DNA of 64,000 nucleotides. Origin: Nostoc sp. PCC 7107 (GTDB taxonomy: Bacteria; Cyanobacteriota; Cyanobacteriia; Cyanobacteriales; Nostocaceae). The stretch lies in assembly GCF_000316625.1 (NCBI RefSeq), contig NC_019676.1, positions 545,001 to 609,000 on the forward strand, written 5' to 3'. The notes beneath the pieces are model-generated. The model saw nothing but the letters and a program-made list of their open reading frames with translations, ran no database searches and was not told where the DNA came from. The translations under genes and the position numbers were made by a program. Below are positions 27,340-36,322 of this stretch, one piece after another. Position 1 is the first letter of the stretch, and every line of letters begins with the position of its first letter.

Positions 27340-30300
27340 CTATGCTTCTGGCACTTCTTGGGAGAACTTTTTATGAATTGTTTTGGATTTTTCCCCATCA
27401 GCAGCAACCGCAGTCATCAAATAGTCAATCAAGTTTTCTGAGAAGGGAACGCGGAGGTGAAATGTGCCATCTGGTTTAAGAGCGATGGGATTACCCGCAA
27501 TATTGACAGTTGCATTGGGTTCGGTTGCACCGTGGATGATTAACTCTGCATCAGCGACAAACCAGAAATCGCGTTGGGGGCGGCTGAAGATGCGAACCGC
27601 AGTGGAACGGGCAATTGTCACCCAAGCATCACCTTCTGTAGCATAGCCGAGTTCAATCATATAGTCGCGATCGCTTGTCGGAATTGCCACATAGCGGTCA
27701 TGGGTGATTTCTTCGCATTCATACTGCTGAATCAATTGGGGCTGCTGATAACTCATGTCGATATCAGTAGGATCATAAAGCCGCAATGCTAATTGCAGGA
27801 TTCCCGCATTTTGCAGCATTTGTTTGCGGGTATCAGAAAGCTCCCAAGAAGCATAAGCCCATTTGGGTGTACGTGGTGTCAGGGTAATACTGCTATTATC
27901 TGCTGGTGAGGGCGATGACTGATCTAACGTTGGTAGATGCTCATCTTCTGTATAGAGAGGGCTGAAGACACGGACAATGGGAGAACGGGCTATACTGACC
28001 CAGCGATCGCCAACGATGAGGTAGCCAATTTCGGCAATGTAATCATGATCGGCTATGGGAATACCCACAGAGCTTGCAGATGTAGCGAAATCAAATTCGT
28101 ACTGCTGGACGAATTGCGGCTGCTGATAACTCATATCAATGTTGGTGACATCATAAAGCCGCAAAGCCAATTGGAAGATTCCCGCATTTTGCAGCATTTG
28201 CTTGCTAGTGTCGGAAATATGCCAAGAGATATCAGCTAATTGATGGGTGCTAGGTGTCAGAGTGACAGTGCTGGTTTCATCAACTAACACTAAATTTGCT
28301 GCTTTAGTATTGGTATAAGCACTACCAAAGACACGCGCAATTTGGGAGTGAGCCAGCGTTACCCAGCCATTACCTTCAGTTGCATAACCAATTGCGGCAA
28401 TGTAATCGCGTTCAGTTTGAGGAATAGCCACCGAGCCGCCCGATGTGGTGAGTTCACATTCATATTGCTGCACCAAGTGGGGCTGTTGATAACTCATGTC
28501 AATATCGGTGACATCATAAAGCCGCAAAACAAATTGGGATAGCCCAGCATTGTGAAGTATTTGCTGGCCATTTGCCGAAATTTCCCAAGTTACATCAGCT
28601 AAATCATGCGTTTTCGGTGTGAGAGTGACATTGCTCTGGGGGTCAGCGATCGCTAAAATTTCCGTTGTGGTAGCACTTGGTATTTGCCCTGTTGACTCTG
28701 GCGGATTCATCCCAGACCAGTCTCCTATCCCTGCACCTGGTAAGCTTTCTGAATTATTCACAATCAACTCCTCTGTTTGTTCTAACTCAGGTTCTGCTGC
28801 ATCTGCAACGAAATTCAATTTCTCTATTTCCGGGTCTAACTGCGAGTCTTGTTCTGTGACATCTTCAGTCAGTGCAAAACCCCAATCATCCTCATCTATT
28901 GAGTTGTCAGGAATTTCTGGCAAGTCGAGAGTTGCGTTTGTCTCTGTCTCAGTCTGATTAACTGCTGCTACTGGCGTAATTGGTTCTGGGGGAACTTCGA
29001 CTGTCGCGGATGTTTCTTCTGGCTCGTCAGATATTGTTGATGATTCTGAATTCGCGGTGGTTTTCGACCTATCTATAATGGGTGGATAGGACGTGTTGAC
29101 CACTGAGGCTGGTGCTTCCATATCCCACGGCGATATGCCAAGATCGTAACCATTGTCTTCAGTTTGATGGTTTGCGGAGTCTTTGCCGACAATGATTGAC
29201 CCAATCACGGCTCCTGTGCCAACAGCGAAAGCTGCATCGGCTGTTGAAGCTGGGATAGTACCTTCCAGCACATTAGCACCATTGTAAGAGCCATTGCCAT
29301 TAGCCCAATTAGTCGGAGAAACTTCCGTTACCGGTTCGCTGATAGCAGTGGTTTCCATTGCTGCTGCTATTTCTGGTGCAGGTGGCTGAGGATTTGCTGG
29401 TGGGATGTCTTCTGCGATGGGAGAACTCGATGGACTCGTTCTAATCATCCACAACAGTAATCCAGCAATGACACCTACAGGTAATAGCAACCACCACAGC
29501 GGTATTTGTCCTTGAGCAATGGGATTATTCGCCGAGGGAGGTACTGGTTGCTGTCCGCCTGTTGCATCTGGGGCGATAGAAGCAGGTGGTTGCTGTTCGC
29601 TTGTTGCAGTCGGGGCGGTAGTTGCGACTGGTACTGCTGTTGTAAAGGGAGAAACACTAGCTTGGGGTGTGGTTTCTGGAGAAGATGGGGGATTGACAGC
29701 TAACAGTAGGGTAGGAGATTCACCTTTGGCGATCGCATCTGCTTCTTCTGTTCTAGCTGTTTCTATAGCTTGTTTTCCTGGTTTTGCTAAAGCAAAGCCG
29801 AGAAAACCTGCGACAGCGGGGCTAGGATTTTTTTTATAAACGTAAACTAAAGGTTGAGAGAAAGGATATTTCGGATCATTGGGTAAGGCTTGATGTAATT
29901 GCAATACCCGCACCCCAGGTAACTTGCTGATTTGATTGACTCTGGCGTAACTAATGCCATCTTTGCCGAGTTGTTTGACAATTTCGGCAGTGTTATCTTC
30001 TGTTAATTTGGTAGCAGTATCACCTGTAGCAAATTTTGCAGCCTTAAATACTGGGTAGTTGTTGAGGGCTTGGCGGGTATCGCTAGTATCTGGGCGATCA
30101 ATCACCCGAATTTTGCCTGCTGGCCCTCCCAATTGTGACCAATCAGTCACACTTTTACCTCGAAAAATTCTGGCAAATTGTTTATCAGTCAAACTGCCTT
30201 TAAAAGGATTTTCTTCACCAACAATGATGGCAATTTTCTCGCGGTGCAAACGGACTTGTTCTAAACCTTGGGCTTTTTCTTCGGGAGTTAAACCACGCCC

Positions 30301-30630
30301 AATGGCCGCTATATCAGTTTTTCCCTCAAGTACAGCGTTAATTGCCGCATCTGTACCGTTGTTGGCAACGTCTATTTTTGTACCAGCAAACTGTTTTTCA
30401 AAACCTGCTTTGAGGTTTTGGTTGATCAGCGCCAAACTACTGGAACCATCAACACGCACCGTAGATCCATTCTCCACTGTTTGCGGCAGTGAGAAAGAGG
30501 GAGTGTCAGTGGCAGATTGTGCCAACACTGATGTTGACACAAACAGAGTGGCTGCCATAGGGGTGGTAGCTAAAGCTAACGTTAATGCCAGGTTGACGAT
30601 CGCACTATCTTTTTTTTGTTGTTGCCCCAT
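27340..30630 (-). CDS. PstS-like substrate-binding / membrane-span / triple-DUF4912 protein
   Basis: This is a 1096-residue multidomain protein. Residues 1-38 are a signal or anchor segment. Residues ~50-290 are a PstS-like periplasmic phosphate-binding domain (ENGSTVRVDGSSSLALINQN, GTDAAINAVLEGKTDIAAIG, KIAIIVGEENPF). Then follow a Pro/Thr/Gln-rich linker, one transmembrane helix (~373-396, IPLWWLLLPVGVIAGLLLWM), an acidic disordered stretch (~400-660), three DUF4912 repeats starting near 667, 789 and 915 (each with LRLYDVTDIDMSYQQP-like core and a closing GWVTIARS-type strand), and a final beta domain. The layout predicts an outside sensor and an inside DUF4912 effector, or a double-anchored protein. 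No pst transporter genes adjoin. TTAGGAG precedes the ATG. Function unknown. Confidence 0.85.
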   Translation of the reverse strand: MGQQQKKDSAIVNLALTLALATTPMAATLFVSTSVLAQSATDTPSFSLPQTVENGSTVRVDGSSSLALINQNLKAGFEKQFAGTKIDVANNGTDAAINAVLEGKTDIAAIGRGLTPEEKAQGLEQVRLHREKIAIIVGEENPFKGSLTDKQFARIFRGKSVTDWSQLGGPAGKIRVIDRPDTSDTRQALNNYPVFKAAKFATGDTATKLTEDNTAEIVKQLGKDGISYARVNQISKLPGVRVLQLHQALPNDPKYPFSQPLVYVYKKNPSPAVAGFLGFALAKPGKQAIETARTEEADAIAKGESPTLLLAVNPPSSPETTPQASVSPFTTAVPVATTAPTATSEQQPPASIAPDATGGQQPVPPSANNPIAQGQIPLWWLLLPVGVIAGLLLWMIRTSPSSSPIAEDIPPANPQPPAPEIAAAMETTAISEPVTEVSPTNWANGNGSYNGANVLEGTIPASTADAAFAVGTGAVIGSIIVGKDSANHQTEDNGYDLGISPWDMEAPASVVNTSYPPIIDRSKTTANSESSTISDEPEETSATVEVPPEPITPVAAVNQTETETNATLDLPEIPDNSIDEDDWGFALTEDVTEQDSQLDPEIEKLNFVADAAEPELEQTEELIVNNSESLPGAGIGDWSGMNPPESTGQIPSATTTEILAIADPQSNVTLTPKTHDLADVTWEISANGQQILHNAGLSQFVLRLYDVTDIDMSYQQPHLVQQYECELTTSGGSVAIPQTERDYIAAIGYATEGNGWVTLAHSQIARVFGSAYTNTKAANLVLVDETSTVTLTPSTHQLADISWHISDTSKQMLQNAGIFQLALRLYDVTNIDMSYQQPQFVQQYEFDFATSASSVGIPIADHDYIAEIGYLIVGDRWVSIARSPIVRVFSPLYTEDEHLPTLDQSSPSPADNSSITLTPRTPKWAYASWELSDTRKQMLQNAGILQLALRLYDPTDIDMSYQQPQLIQQYECEEITHDRYVAIPTSDRDYMIELGYATEGDAWVTIARSTAVRIFSRPQRDFWFVADAELIIHGATEPNATVNIAGNPIALKPDGTFHLRVPFSENLIDYLMTAVAADGEKSKTIHKKFSQEVPEA

Positions 30631-31002
30631 ATACTCCTAATCCAAGGTACAGAAAACAGCGAACCGGCCAGTCCTCAATGTGATTTTGTTATCCAGGAGG
30701 AGACGCGCTAATTATACATCTGGTGTCAAGTTTCTTTGAAAATTTGGGTAATCTACGTATCCGAATCTATACTGTGTTTTACTTTATCTTGACTTTTGCC
30801 ATTATTCATGGTCTGTTTAGTTTCTTTAAACCATTTAATAGCTTACATACTTTAAAATCTAAGTTATTTCTTGTTGTCGATGTCGATGTAGTTAACACAT
30901 TTATTACCAATTAGCCCAGGATTATTTCACAAAAATATACACGCCAATGAGAAAATAGGCGAGGGAAAAAATTAAATATTATTACCGTTAATTTCTCAGT
31001 AC
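30631..31002. other. Gap between the DUF4912 protein and coaR
   Basis: This 372-bp stretch is AT-rich. It holds the promoter region of the 27340-30630 gene (SD AGGAG directly before its ATG) and the 3' flank of coaR. A 63-codon plus-strand frame at 30723 lacks a ribosome-binding site and homology, so I do not call it. I see no terminator or repeat. Confidence 0.6.
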
Positions 31003-32112
31003 TTACTCACCACTCTCTGATAAATAACAATGGCAATCTGGCTTTTCAATTAAAGACTCAACCAAGGCATTGAGGGTAGTTGCAGCCAGCAAACCACCGC
31101 CTAAAGTCCCTTCTACGGTAATCGCCGGCATTTTTTGTTGCAGAAGTTGGCGTTTGGCGGCGGGAGCGTGACTAAAGCCGATAGGCATTCCAATTACTAG
31201 GGCGGGTTGAATTTTTTGCTCTTTGATGGCGTTACAGGCGGCGAGGAGAACAGAAGGTGCATAACCAATCACTAAAATGCCGCCATTGGCAACTTGCTGT
31301 AATTTTTCTTGCCATTCTTGATGTTGCCAAAATTCCTGTTCGGCCTCTGTGGCGGTGGTGATGTGGGGGTTATTAATTAAAGTCGTGATGCGACAGCCTA
31401 AATGAGCTAATCTGGTTTGATCTAAAGCCGCTGCAACGGTGGGAATATCAACAAAAATCTCACAACTGGCAGATAAGGCTTGACGACTAGCCGCGATCGC
31501 ACCGCCTCGCACTCTGACAAAGGATGCTAAACTCACATCACCACAGGCTAAAACCAACTGGGAAATCAGGTGTTGTTCAATTTCTGAACGGTGAGATAAA
31601 TCAGGTAGCAAACGTTGTAACGATTCAGCAAATGCTTCTGAGTGAGTATGCACCTCTGCATCTAAACCACTCCAAAGTTGTTCTAGTCCACCTAAGCCAA
31701 CTTGGGTTTCAACTTCTAACAATTTCATTTGGGCGAGGACTTCCGCCTGCATAATTTGACAATGGCGATCGCGTCCTAATAATCCTTCTAAGGCTGAGGC
31801 TGTTTGTCGCAGTTGGGCAATTTGCTGCATAATCGCCCAATACTGTTGTTGTAATTGGGCGGTGAGATTATCGGTTTCTGGTTCCGTCTCCAAAATATTG
31901 CGGATGTGGTTGAGTTGGAACCCTTGCTGCTTCAGCGCCACAATTCTTTGCAGCCGAATCACATCCTGTTCAGTGTAGAGACGATAGTTACTGGGCGATC
32001 GCACTGGTTGCGGCAACAGCCCCAATTGATGATAATGTCGTACCATCCGGGGAGTTATCCCACCTCCAACTGCTTCTGTGAGTTCTTTAATTGTTAAGTC
32101 ACAAGTTTTCAT
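31003..32112 (-). CDS. coaR: CoaR-type cobalt/tetrapyrrole-responsive regulator (MerR-CbiC fusion)
   Basis: This 369-residue fusion has an N-terminal MerR helix-turn-helix (TIKELTEAVGGGITPRMVRHYHQLGLL and SNYRLYTEQDVIRLQRIV), a coiled-coil dimerisation helix, and a C-terminal precorrin-8X methylmutase-like (CbiC/CobH) domain (DVSLASFVRVRGGAIAASRQ, LVIGMPIGFSHAPAAKRQLL). The tail contains Cys-His-Cys (PDCHCYL), the metal motif of CoaR, which in Synechocystis activates the cobalt-efflux gene coaT. I use the ATG at 32112. No coaT is adjacent; a cobalt importer lies 17 kb away. Confidence 0.85.
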   Translation of the reverse strand: MKTCDLTIKELTEAVGGGITPRMVRHYHQLGLLPQPVRSPSNYRLYTEQDVIRLQRIVALKQQGFQLNHIRNILETEPETDNLTAQLQQQYWAIMQQIAQLRQTASALEGLLGRDRHCQIMQAEVLAQMKLLEVETQVGLGGLEQLWSGLDAEVHTHSEAFAESLQRLLPDLSHRSEIEQHLISQLVLACGDVSLASFVRVRGGAIAASRQALSASCEIFVDIPTVAAALDQTRLAHLGCRITTLINNPHITTATEAEQEFWQHQEWQEKLQQVANGGILVIGYAPSVLLAACNAIKEQKIQPALVIGMPIGFSHAPAAKRQLLQQKMPAITVEGTLGGGLLAATTLNALVESLIEKPDCHCYLSESGE

Positions 32113-32175
32113 GTGAGTGCAATACAACCTTTCTCTTGTAGGATAAACTTTCTAGTCCACCCCCAGAGAACTTAC

Positions 32176-32195
32176 TTAACCTCAGTTCGGGTTAA
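32176..32195. promoter_or_regulatory. Dyad TTAACC-N8-GGTTAA upstream of coaR
   Basis: TTAACC (32176-32181) and GGTTAA (32190-32195) form a 20-bp dyad 64 bp upstream of coaR. MerR-family operators are dyads of about this size within over-long promoter spacers, so this is a candidate CoaR site. It is proposed on form and position only. Confidence 0.4.
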
Positions 32196-32374
32196 AAAGA
32201 TTTAATCGAACCACAGAGGCACAGAGACCACAGAGTTATGAGAATTTGAGAGATATTTTGCATAAGTTTGAGGATTTTGGGCTAACGATAGAATCATGTT
32301 TTGGGCTTATTCCGAACTCATGTTACTTAGGCCGTGATGGGCAAAATTAAGGGCGGGTAGCCCCACCCAATTAG

Positions 32375-33763
32375 TTAAAATCCTTGCAACTGTTTTTCAG
32401 TTACCCACGCAGCATGAAACCCATAAGGGACACGTTGGGGAATTAAAACACGTGCCACAGGTTCAGCGGTAATATCTTGAGCATTCAACACCAATAATTC
32501 AGAAGTATTGGCTGTCTCATCGTGAACAAAGGTCATCAACCAACCATCATCTTCAGCGGTAGCCTGGGGACGTGGTGCAAATACAGACTCACCGCCATAA
32601 CGTCCTTGCCCAAATAGATTAATTTGGGATGTACCATTGTGAAAATCGTATTTCATTACGCCTTCAAACAAGGGTACAGGAGTAGGTGCGCTTTTGTTAA
32701 CGTAACCATAGCGAGTTTGTCGCCCTAAGAAATTCTCGTTAACGCGAGGAAATTCCCCGGCGTGATCATCTAACCTAGACTCAGACATAGCCCCAGTATT
32801 CAAGTTAAACCGCCATTGATGTAGTCGGGGAATATTGGCATCTGGATCATCAATACCACTAAAACCCAACACCGAAGTTGAACTCATCCGACAGGCTATG
32901 AGTACAACTTCATCACCTTGTTCGTAGGCGTTTAGGGTATGAAACACATAGCAAGCCGGACTCTCAAACCAGCGAATATTGCTGTTATCGCCGTGACGTG
33001 GGAGAATGCCAAAACGACTTGGGCGATCGCTCTCAAACATGATCATTGGTTTTCCCTGCTGCATCCGTTCTGGGCGGATAGTTACGGGTAAATCCATGAA
33101 AATTGTATAGTTTTCTGTGATGGCGAAATCGTGCATCATCACAGGTGCGGGAATTTCAATGGGTACAGTCGATAACAACTCACCTGCGGCGGAAACTATG
33201 CCGTATTGCAAATATGGCGGCATAAACGAATAGCCAAAAAATACCATTTCACCAGTAATTGGGTCTACTTTGGGATGGGCAGTGAAAGCAGACTTTAGTT
33301 TGCCATTATATGTGTGTTCGCCAATTGTCTTTAACTCAGGCATCTGAATTGTATGAGGCGCACCAGCTTCCCACACGGCTAATAACTGCCCGCCATGCCA
33401 AACTAAGGCAGTATTGGCAGCATTTCTCGATATGTGAGGATGATCAGCCTGTGGTGGTTCTAGCAGCCCAGTTAAAATTGCCTTACCTGCGTCATGTTCT
33501 GCTTGCCATTTTTGCGTCTGCACATAGCGGTTGCGATAAACTGCTTTACCCTCGCTAATTCTCACACCATGCAGCATTCCATCGCCATCAAACCAGTGAT
33601 ACTCACCAATGGGGGAGTATTGAGGGTTAGGGCCATTGCGGACAAACATCCCTGAGAGTTCAGGCGGTAGTTCACCAATTACTTGCAGGTTTTCTGCTGT
33701 AATTTCTTTTTGAACGGGTGCAAAGTTGCCATCAAGATATGGATTCACCAATGTTTGGCTCAT
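32375..33763 (-). CDS. Carotenoid oxygenase (carotenoid cleavage dioxygenase family)
   Basis: This 462-residue non-heme Fe(II) enzyme cleaves conjugated double bonds in carotenoids or apocarotenoids. The seven-bladed propeller hallmarks are GMFVRNGPNPQYSP, HWFDGDGMLHGV, and the four iron-binding histidines in FTAHPK, MMHDFA, YVFHTLN and YGFHAAW. Length and the N-terminal NPYLDGNFAPV match the cyanobacterial CCD/apocarotenoid oxygenase group (as in Nostoc). Which bond or substrate is used cannot be read from the sequence. It is a single gene upstream of coaR on the same strand, 262 bp apart. Confidence 0.88.
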   Translation of the reverse strand: MSQTLVNPYLDGNFAPVQKEITAENLQVIGELPPELSGMFVRNGPNPQYSPIGEYHWFDGDGMLHGVRISEGKAVYRNRYVQTQKWQAEHDAGKAILTGLLEPPQADHPHISRNAANTALVWHGGQLLAVWEAGAPHTIQMPELKTIGEHTYNGKLKSAFTAHPKVDPITGEMVFFGYSFMPPYLQYGIVSAAGELLSTVPIEIPAPVMMHDFAITENYTIFMDLPVTIRPERMQQGKPMIMFESDRPSRFGILPRHGDNSNIRWFESPACYVFHTLNAYEQGDEVVLIACRMSSTSVLGFSGIDDPDANIPRLHQWRFNLNTGAMSESRLDDHAGEFPRVNENFLGRQTRYGYVNKSAPTPVPLFEGVMKYDFHNGTSQINLFGQGRYGGESVFAPRPQATAEDDGWLMTFVHDETANTSELLVLNAQDITAEPVARVLIPQRVPYGFHAAWVTEKQLQGF

Positions 33764-33890
33764 AATGTCGTTTATGAAATTCTGTAAATTTGCCAGAGTA
33801 CTTAATCTAATGATGACAATATAGCGTTTCTCGTTTTATTGAGGTAGGACAAGGTGTTCAGTTGGGTTAGATCAGCATTACTAAGTAAAT

Positions 33891-33919
33891 AGGGTGCGCT
33901 AACAGTGTTAGCGCACCCT
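33891..33919. repeat. Perfect 29-bp GC-rich palindrome
   Basis: AGGGTGCGCTAACA (33891-33904) and TGTTAGCGCACCCT (33906-33919) are exact complements around a single G. It stands in an AT-rich, otherwise empty stretch of the 880-bp gap upstream of the carotenoid oxygenase. It is a dispersed palindromic repeat or cruciform element rather than a terminator, as no T-run follows. Confidence 0.75.
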
Positions 33920-34061
33920 CCAAAAATTAATAAATTGTTGACAAAAGTAGATATATCTCAATAAAACCTACAGATGCAAACCTATGAAATATTGATAATT
34001 TCCCCAGCATTGATACTTTTAGTAAATAGCTACGCTGCGAATATATACGTATTATTTAAAT

Positions 34062-34241
34062 TTATGATTGTTGATGCCCCTTGGCATCGCATTCTTTATG
34101 CCAACACCTTTTGAGCAATCCAATCCGCCAGCTATGGGCGAATCGATGGGGGTTTAATTCTAATTTAGAATCACGGCTAAATAAGGGTTGGTTAAGATAC
34201 TGCCAAAAGGGAAATTTAATTTTGGTGTGTTTTTCTGCCAT
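34062..34241 (-). CDS. Putative 59-residue basic protein
   Basis: A short minus-strand frame with ATG at 34241 and TAA at 34062 encodes 59 residues rich in W, F, H, K and R (KIKFPFWQYLNQPLFSRD; FAHSWRIGLLKRCWHKE). The composition looks protein-like: aromatic residues are spaced and there is no low complexity. There is no Shine-Dalgarno sequence, and I recognise no family. It lies alone in the 33764-34647 gap. It could be a real small protein or chance; codon content and lack of stops favour the former modestly. Confidence 0.45.
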   Translation of the reverse strand: MAEKHTKIKFPFWQYLNQPLFSRDSKLELNPHRFAHSWRIGLLKRCWHKECDAKGHQQS

Positions 34242-34647
34242 AGTATGAGGAACAAATGAAATATATATAAGCGATCGCGTTATAGCAGTAGTGGAAATTT
34301 TTACTAGAAACCGCCACGTACTGATTTTCTAGTTAAAGATGACATGATAACTATTCAATTGTCCTGGTGACAATTGCGGAATTTTACGTAAAGTTTTCTG
34401 TCCATTTCGTTAGACTCAAAATGATCCTCAAAGTTCCTAAAGCTGAATACTGCGTGGTTATAACTGCCATATTTAGCATTTGTACTGAGTTCGTTCCTCA
34501 TATAATGCCCTGCGGGAAAAGAATAGTAACAAAAACTTCCCAAATATTTCGGTTTCTCCAACTACTTACACTCTAAAGCCAACACTTGAGTTACTATTTC
34601 TGCTATTGCTTTTGTGGATTTTGCGTGGGGAGTAGTCAAAAATAAAT
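34242..34647. other. Upstream region of the kinase-DOMON operon
   Basis: About 400 bp without a convincing gene. It contains one HIP1-like GCGATCGC, AT-rich DNA and two opposed 68-69-codon frames (34355-34576) that overlap each other and resemble nothing. The promoter for the 34648 gene should lie here but no clear box was identified. Confidence 0.5.
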
Positions 34648-35766
34648 ATGGCAACAGTTATCAGTCAGCAGAGCTTGGAGCATATAGTTGTTACTGCCGA
34701 GCAATTTGTCATTCAGGGTAAGGTTAAGAGTGTGGCTGCGTTTGGCAGTGGTAATATTAATGACACTTTTCTCGTCACCCTTGATTCTGCGCCATTACAG
34801 CATTTTGTCTTGCAACGCATCAATACCCAAGTATTTCGCCAGCCGCAACTGATTATGCAGAATATGCGGATTTTTAGCGATCATGTTTATCAGCGGTTGC
34901 AACATACACCCCTCAATCGTCGCTGGGAATTACCACGGGTATTGTCAACACAGGATGCTCAAGATTATTGCATTGATGCTGATGGCTCTTTTTGGCGGGC
35001 AATTAGTTTTATTCAAAACTCCCAGTCTTTTGATACGATGCCAAATATTGGCTATGCCACAGAAATTGGCTATGCCTTGGGGATGTTTCACAATTTAATT
35101 AGTGATTTACCACCAGAAAAATTTGCCGATACCCTTGCAGGTTTCCACATTACACCGCTTTACCTGCATGATTATCAAAAAGTTTTGGCAAACACCACCC
35201 CGCAATCATCGCCTGAAGTTAATTATTGCTTGCAGTTTGTCAGCGATCGCACCACTTTTGCACATATCCTGGAAAATGCCAAAGCTCAAGGCCAATTACC
35301 ATTACGCTTGATGCACGGCGACCCCAAAATTAACAATGTACTGTTTGATACGGCAACTCAAAAGGCTGTCAGTGTAATTGATCTAGATACTGTGAAGCCA
35401 GGATTGGTACATTACGACATTGGTGACTGTTTACGTTCTGGTTGCAATCCCCTGGGTGAAGAAACTGAGCATTGGGATAGTGTTTATTTTGATACAGATT
35501 TGTGTCAGGGAATTTTACAAGGTTATCTGGCGGTTGCTAAGGCGTTTTTGACGGAGAATGATTATGCCTATATGTACGATGGCATTCGTTTGATTGCTTT
35601 TGAATTAGGACTGCGATTTTTTACTGATTACTTAGCCGGAAACGTCTATTTTAAAGTCAAGCACCCAGAACACAATTTAGCAAGGGCGATCGTTCAGTTT
35701 AAGCTCACCGAAAGTATCGAAGCTCAAGCCAGCCAAATTCGCAAGATTATTCAGGATATGCAATGA
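34648..35766 (+). CDS. APH/choline-kinase-like small-molecule phosphotransferase
   Basis: This 372-residue aminoglycoside-phosphotransferase-fold kinase has the catalytic loop LMHGDPKINNVLFD (H-G-D-x4-N), the metal-binding VIDLDTVKPG (D-x-D), and an N-terminal FGSGNINDTFLV nucleotide loop. The pattern resembles the N-acetylhexosamine 1-kinase (NahK)-like branch, which phosphorylates sugars, but choline, homoserine or other substrates cannot be excluded. Its stop overlaps the start of the DOMON-like gene (ATGA), implying coupled translation and a shared pathway, possibly carbohydrate use. Confidence 0.75.
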   Translation: MATVISQQSLEHIVVTAEQFVIQGKVKSVAAFGSGNINDTFLVTLDSAPLQHFVLQRINTQVFRQPQLIMQNMRIFSDHVYQRLQHTPLNRRWELPRVLSTQDAQDYCIDADGSFWRAISFIQNSQSFDTMPNIGYATEIGYALGMFHNLISDLPPEKFADTLAGFHITPLYLHDYQKVLANTTPQSSPEVNYCLQFVSDRTTFAHILENAKAQGQLPLRLMHGDPKINNVLFDTATQKAVSVIDLDTVKPGLVHYDIGDCLRSGCNPLGEETEHWDSVYFDTDLCQGILQGYLAVAKAFLTENDYAYMYDGIRLIAFELGLRFFTDYLAGNVYFKVKHPEHNLARAIVQFKLTESIEAQASQIRKIIQDMQ

Positions 35767-36302
35767 ACGAGCAGAAATTCAGTTTGCAACCCTTTAAATC
35801 TGGTAATTTGCTCCCGAATGTGCAAATTACAGGTAATATCGCCCGAAATGATCATCAACTGACGATTACTTACAACCTCCGCGGCGATTTAACAGAAATT
35901 ATCATTGCTTCACCATCTGATACACCAACCCGCAAAGATGAACTGTGGCAAGATACCTGCTTTGAGTTTTTTGTGGGGCTGAAAGACTCTCAACGTTATT
36001 GGGAATTTAACCTCTCTCCTGCTGGACACTGGAATCTCTATCGTTTTGCTGGCTATCGTCAAGGAATGCAAGTAGAAACAGCTTTTACTTTTCTGCCATT
36101 CTCAGTGGAACATCAGGCTGAGATTTTAACCCTGAATTTAGATGTGGATTTGGCTAAAATTGTGCCTTCAGAGCAAGCTATTGATGTCGCAATTACGACT
36201 GTGGTAAAACAAAAAAACCATCAAGTGTCTTACTGGGCATTAGCTCATACAGGTGCTGAAGCTGACTTTCATTTGCGGGATAGTTTTTTCATTCGGTTGT
36301 GA
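35763..36302 (+). CDS. DOMON-like domain protein
   Basis: This 179-residue beta-sandwich protein is of the DOMON-like (carbohydrate-binding module 9-related) type. Recognisable parts are RKDELWQDTCFEFFVGLKDS and WEFNLSPAGHWNLYRFAGYR. There is no signal peptide, so it is predicted cytoplasmic, unusual for a sugar-binding fold. It is coupled to the upstream kinase by a 4-bp overlap. It may bind a sugar or heme-like ligand; the function is not known. Confidence 0.75.
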   Translation: MNEQKFSLQPFKSGNLLPNVQITGNIARNDHQLTITYNLRGDLTEIIIASPSDTPTRKDELWQDTCFEFFVGLKDSQRYWEFNLSPAGHWNLYRFAGYRQGMQVETAFTFLPFSVEHQAEILTLNLDVDLAKIVPSEQAIDVAITTVVKQKNHQVSYWALAHTGAEADFHLRDSFFIRL

Positions 36303-36322
36303 ATTATCGCAAGGGGCAAATT

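Noticed and set aside
27464-30640. Plus-strand frames antisense to the 1096-residue protein, up to 193 codons
   Set aside because: They follow the complementary codon pattern of the real gene and have no family features.
30723-30914. 63-codon frame upstream of the DUF4912 protein
   Set aside because: Phe/Ile-rich low complexity in AT-rich DNA, no good start signal.
34355-34576. Two opposed 68-69-codon frames
   Set aside because: They overlap each other in an AT-rich region, lack a Shine-Dalgarno sequence and resemble no protein.
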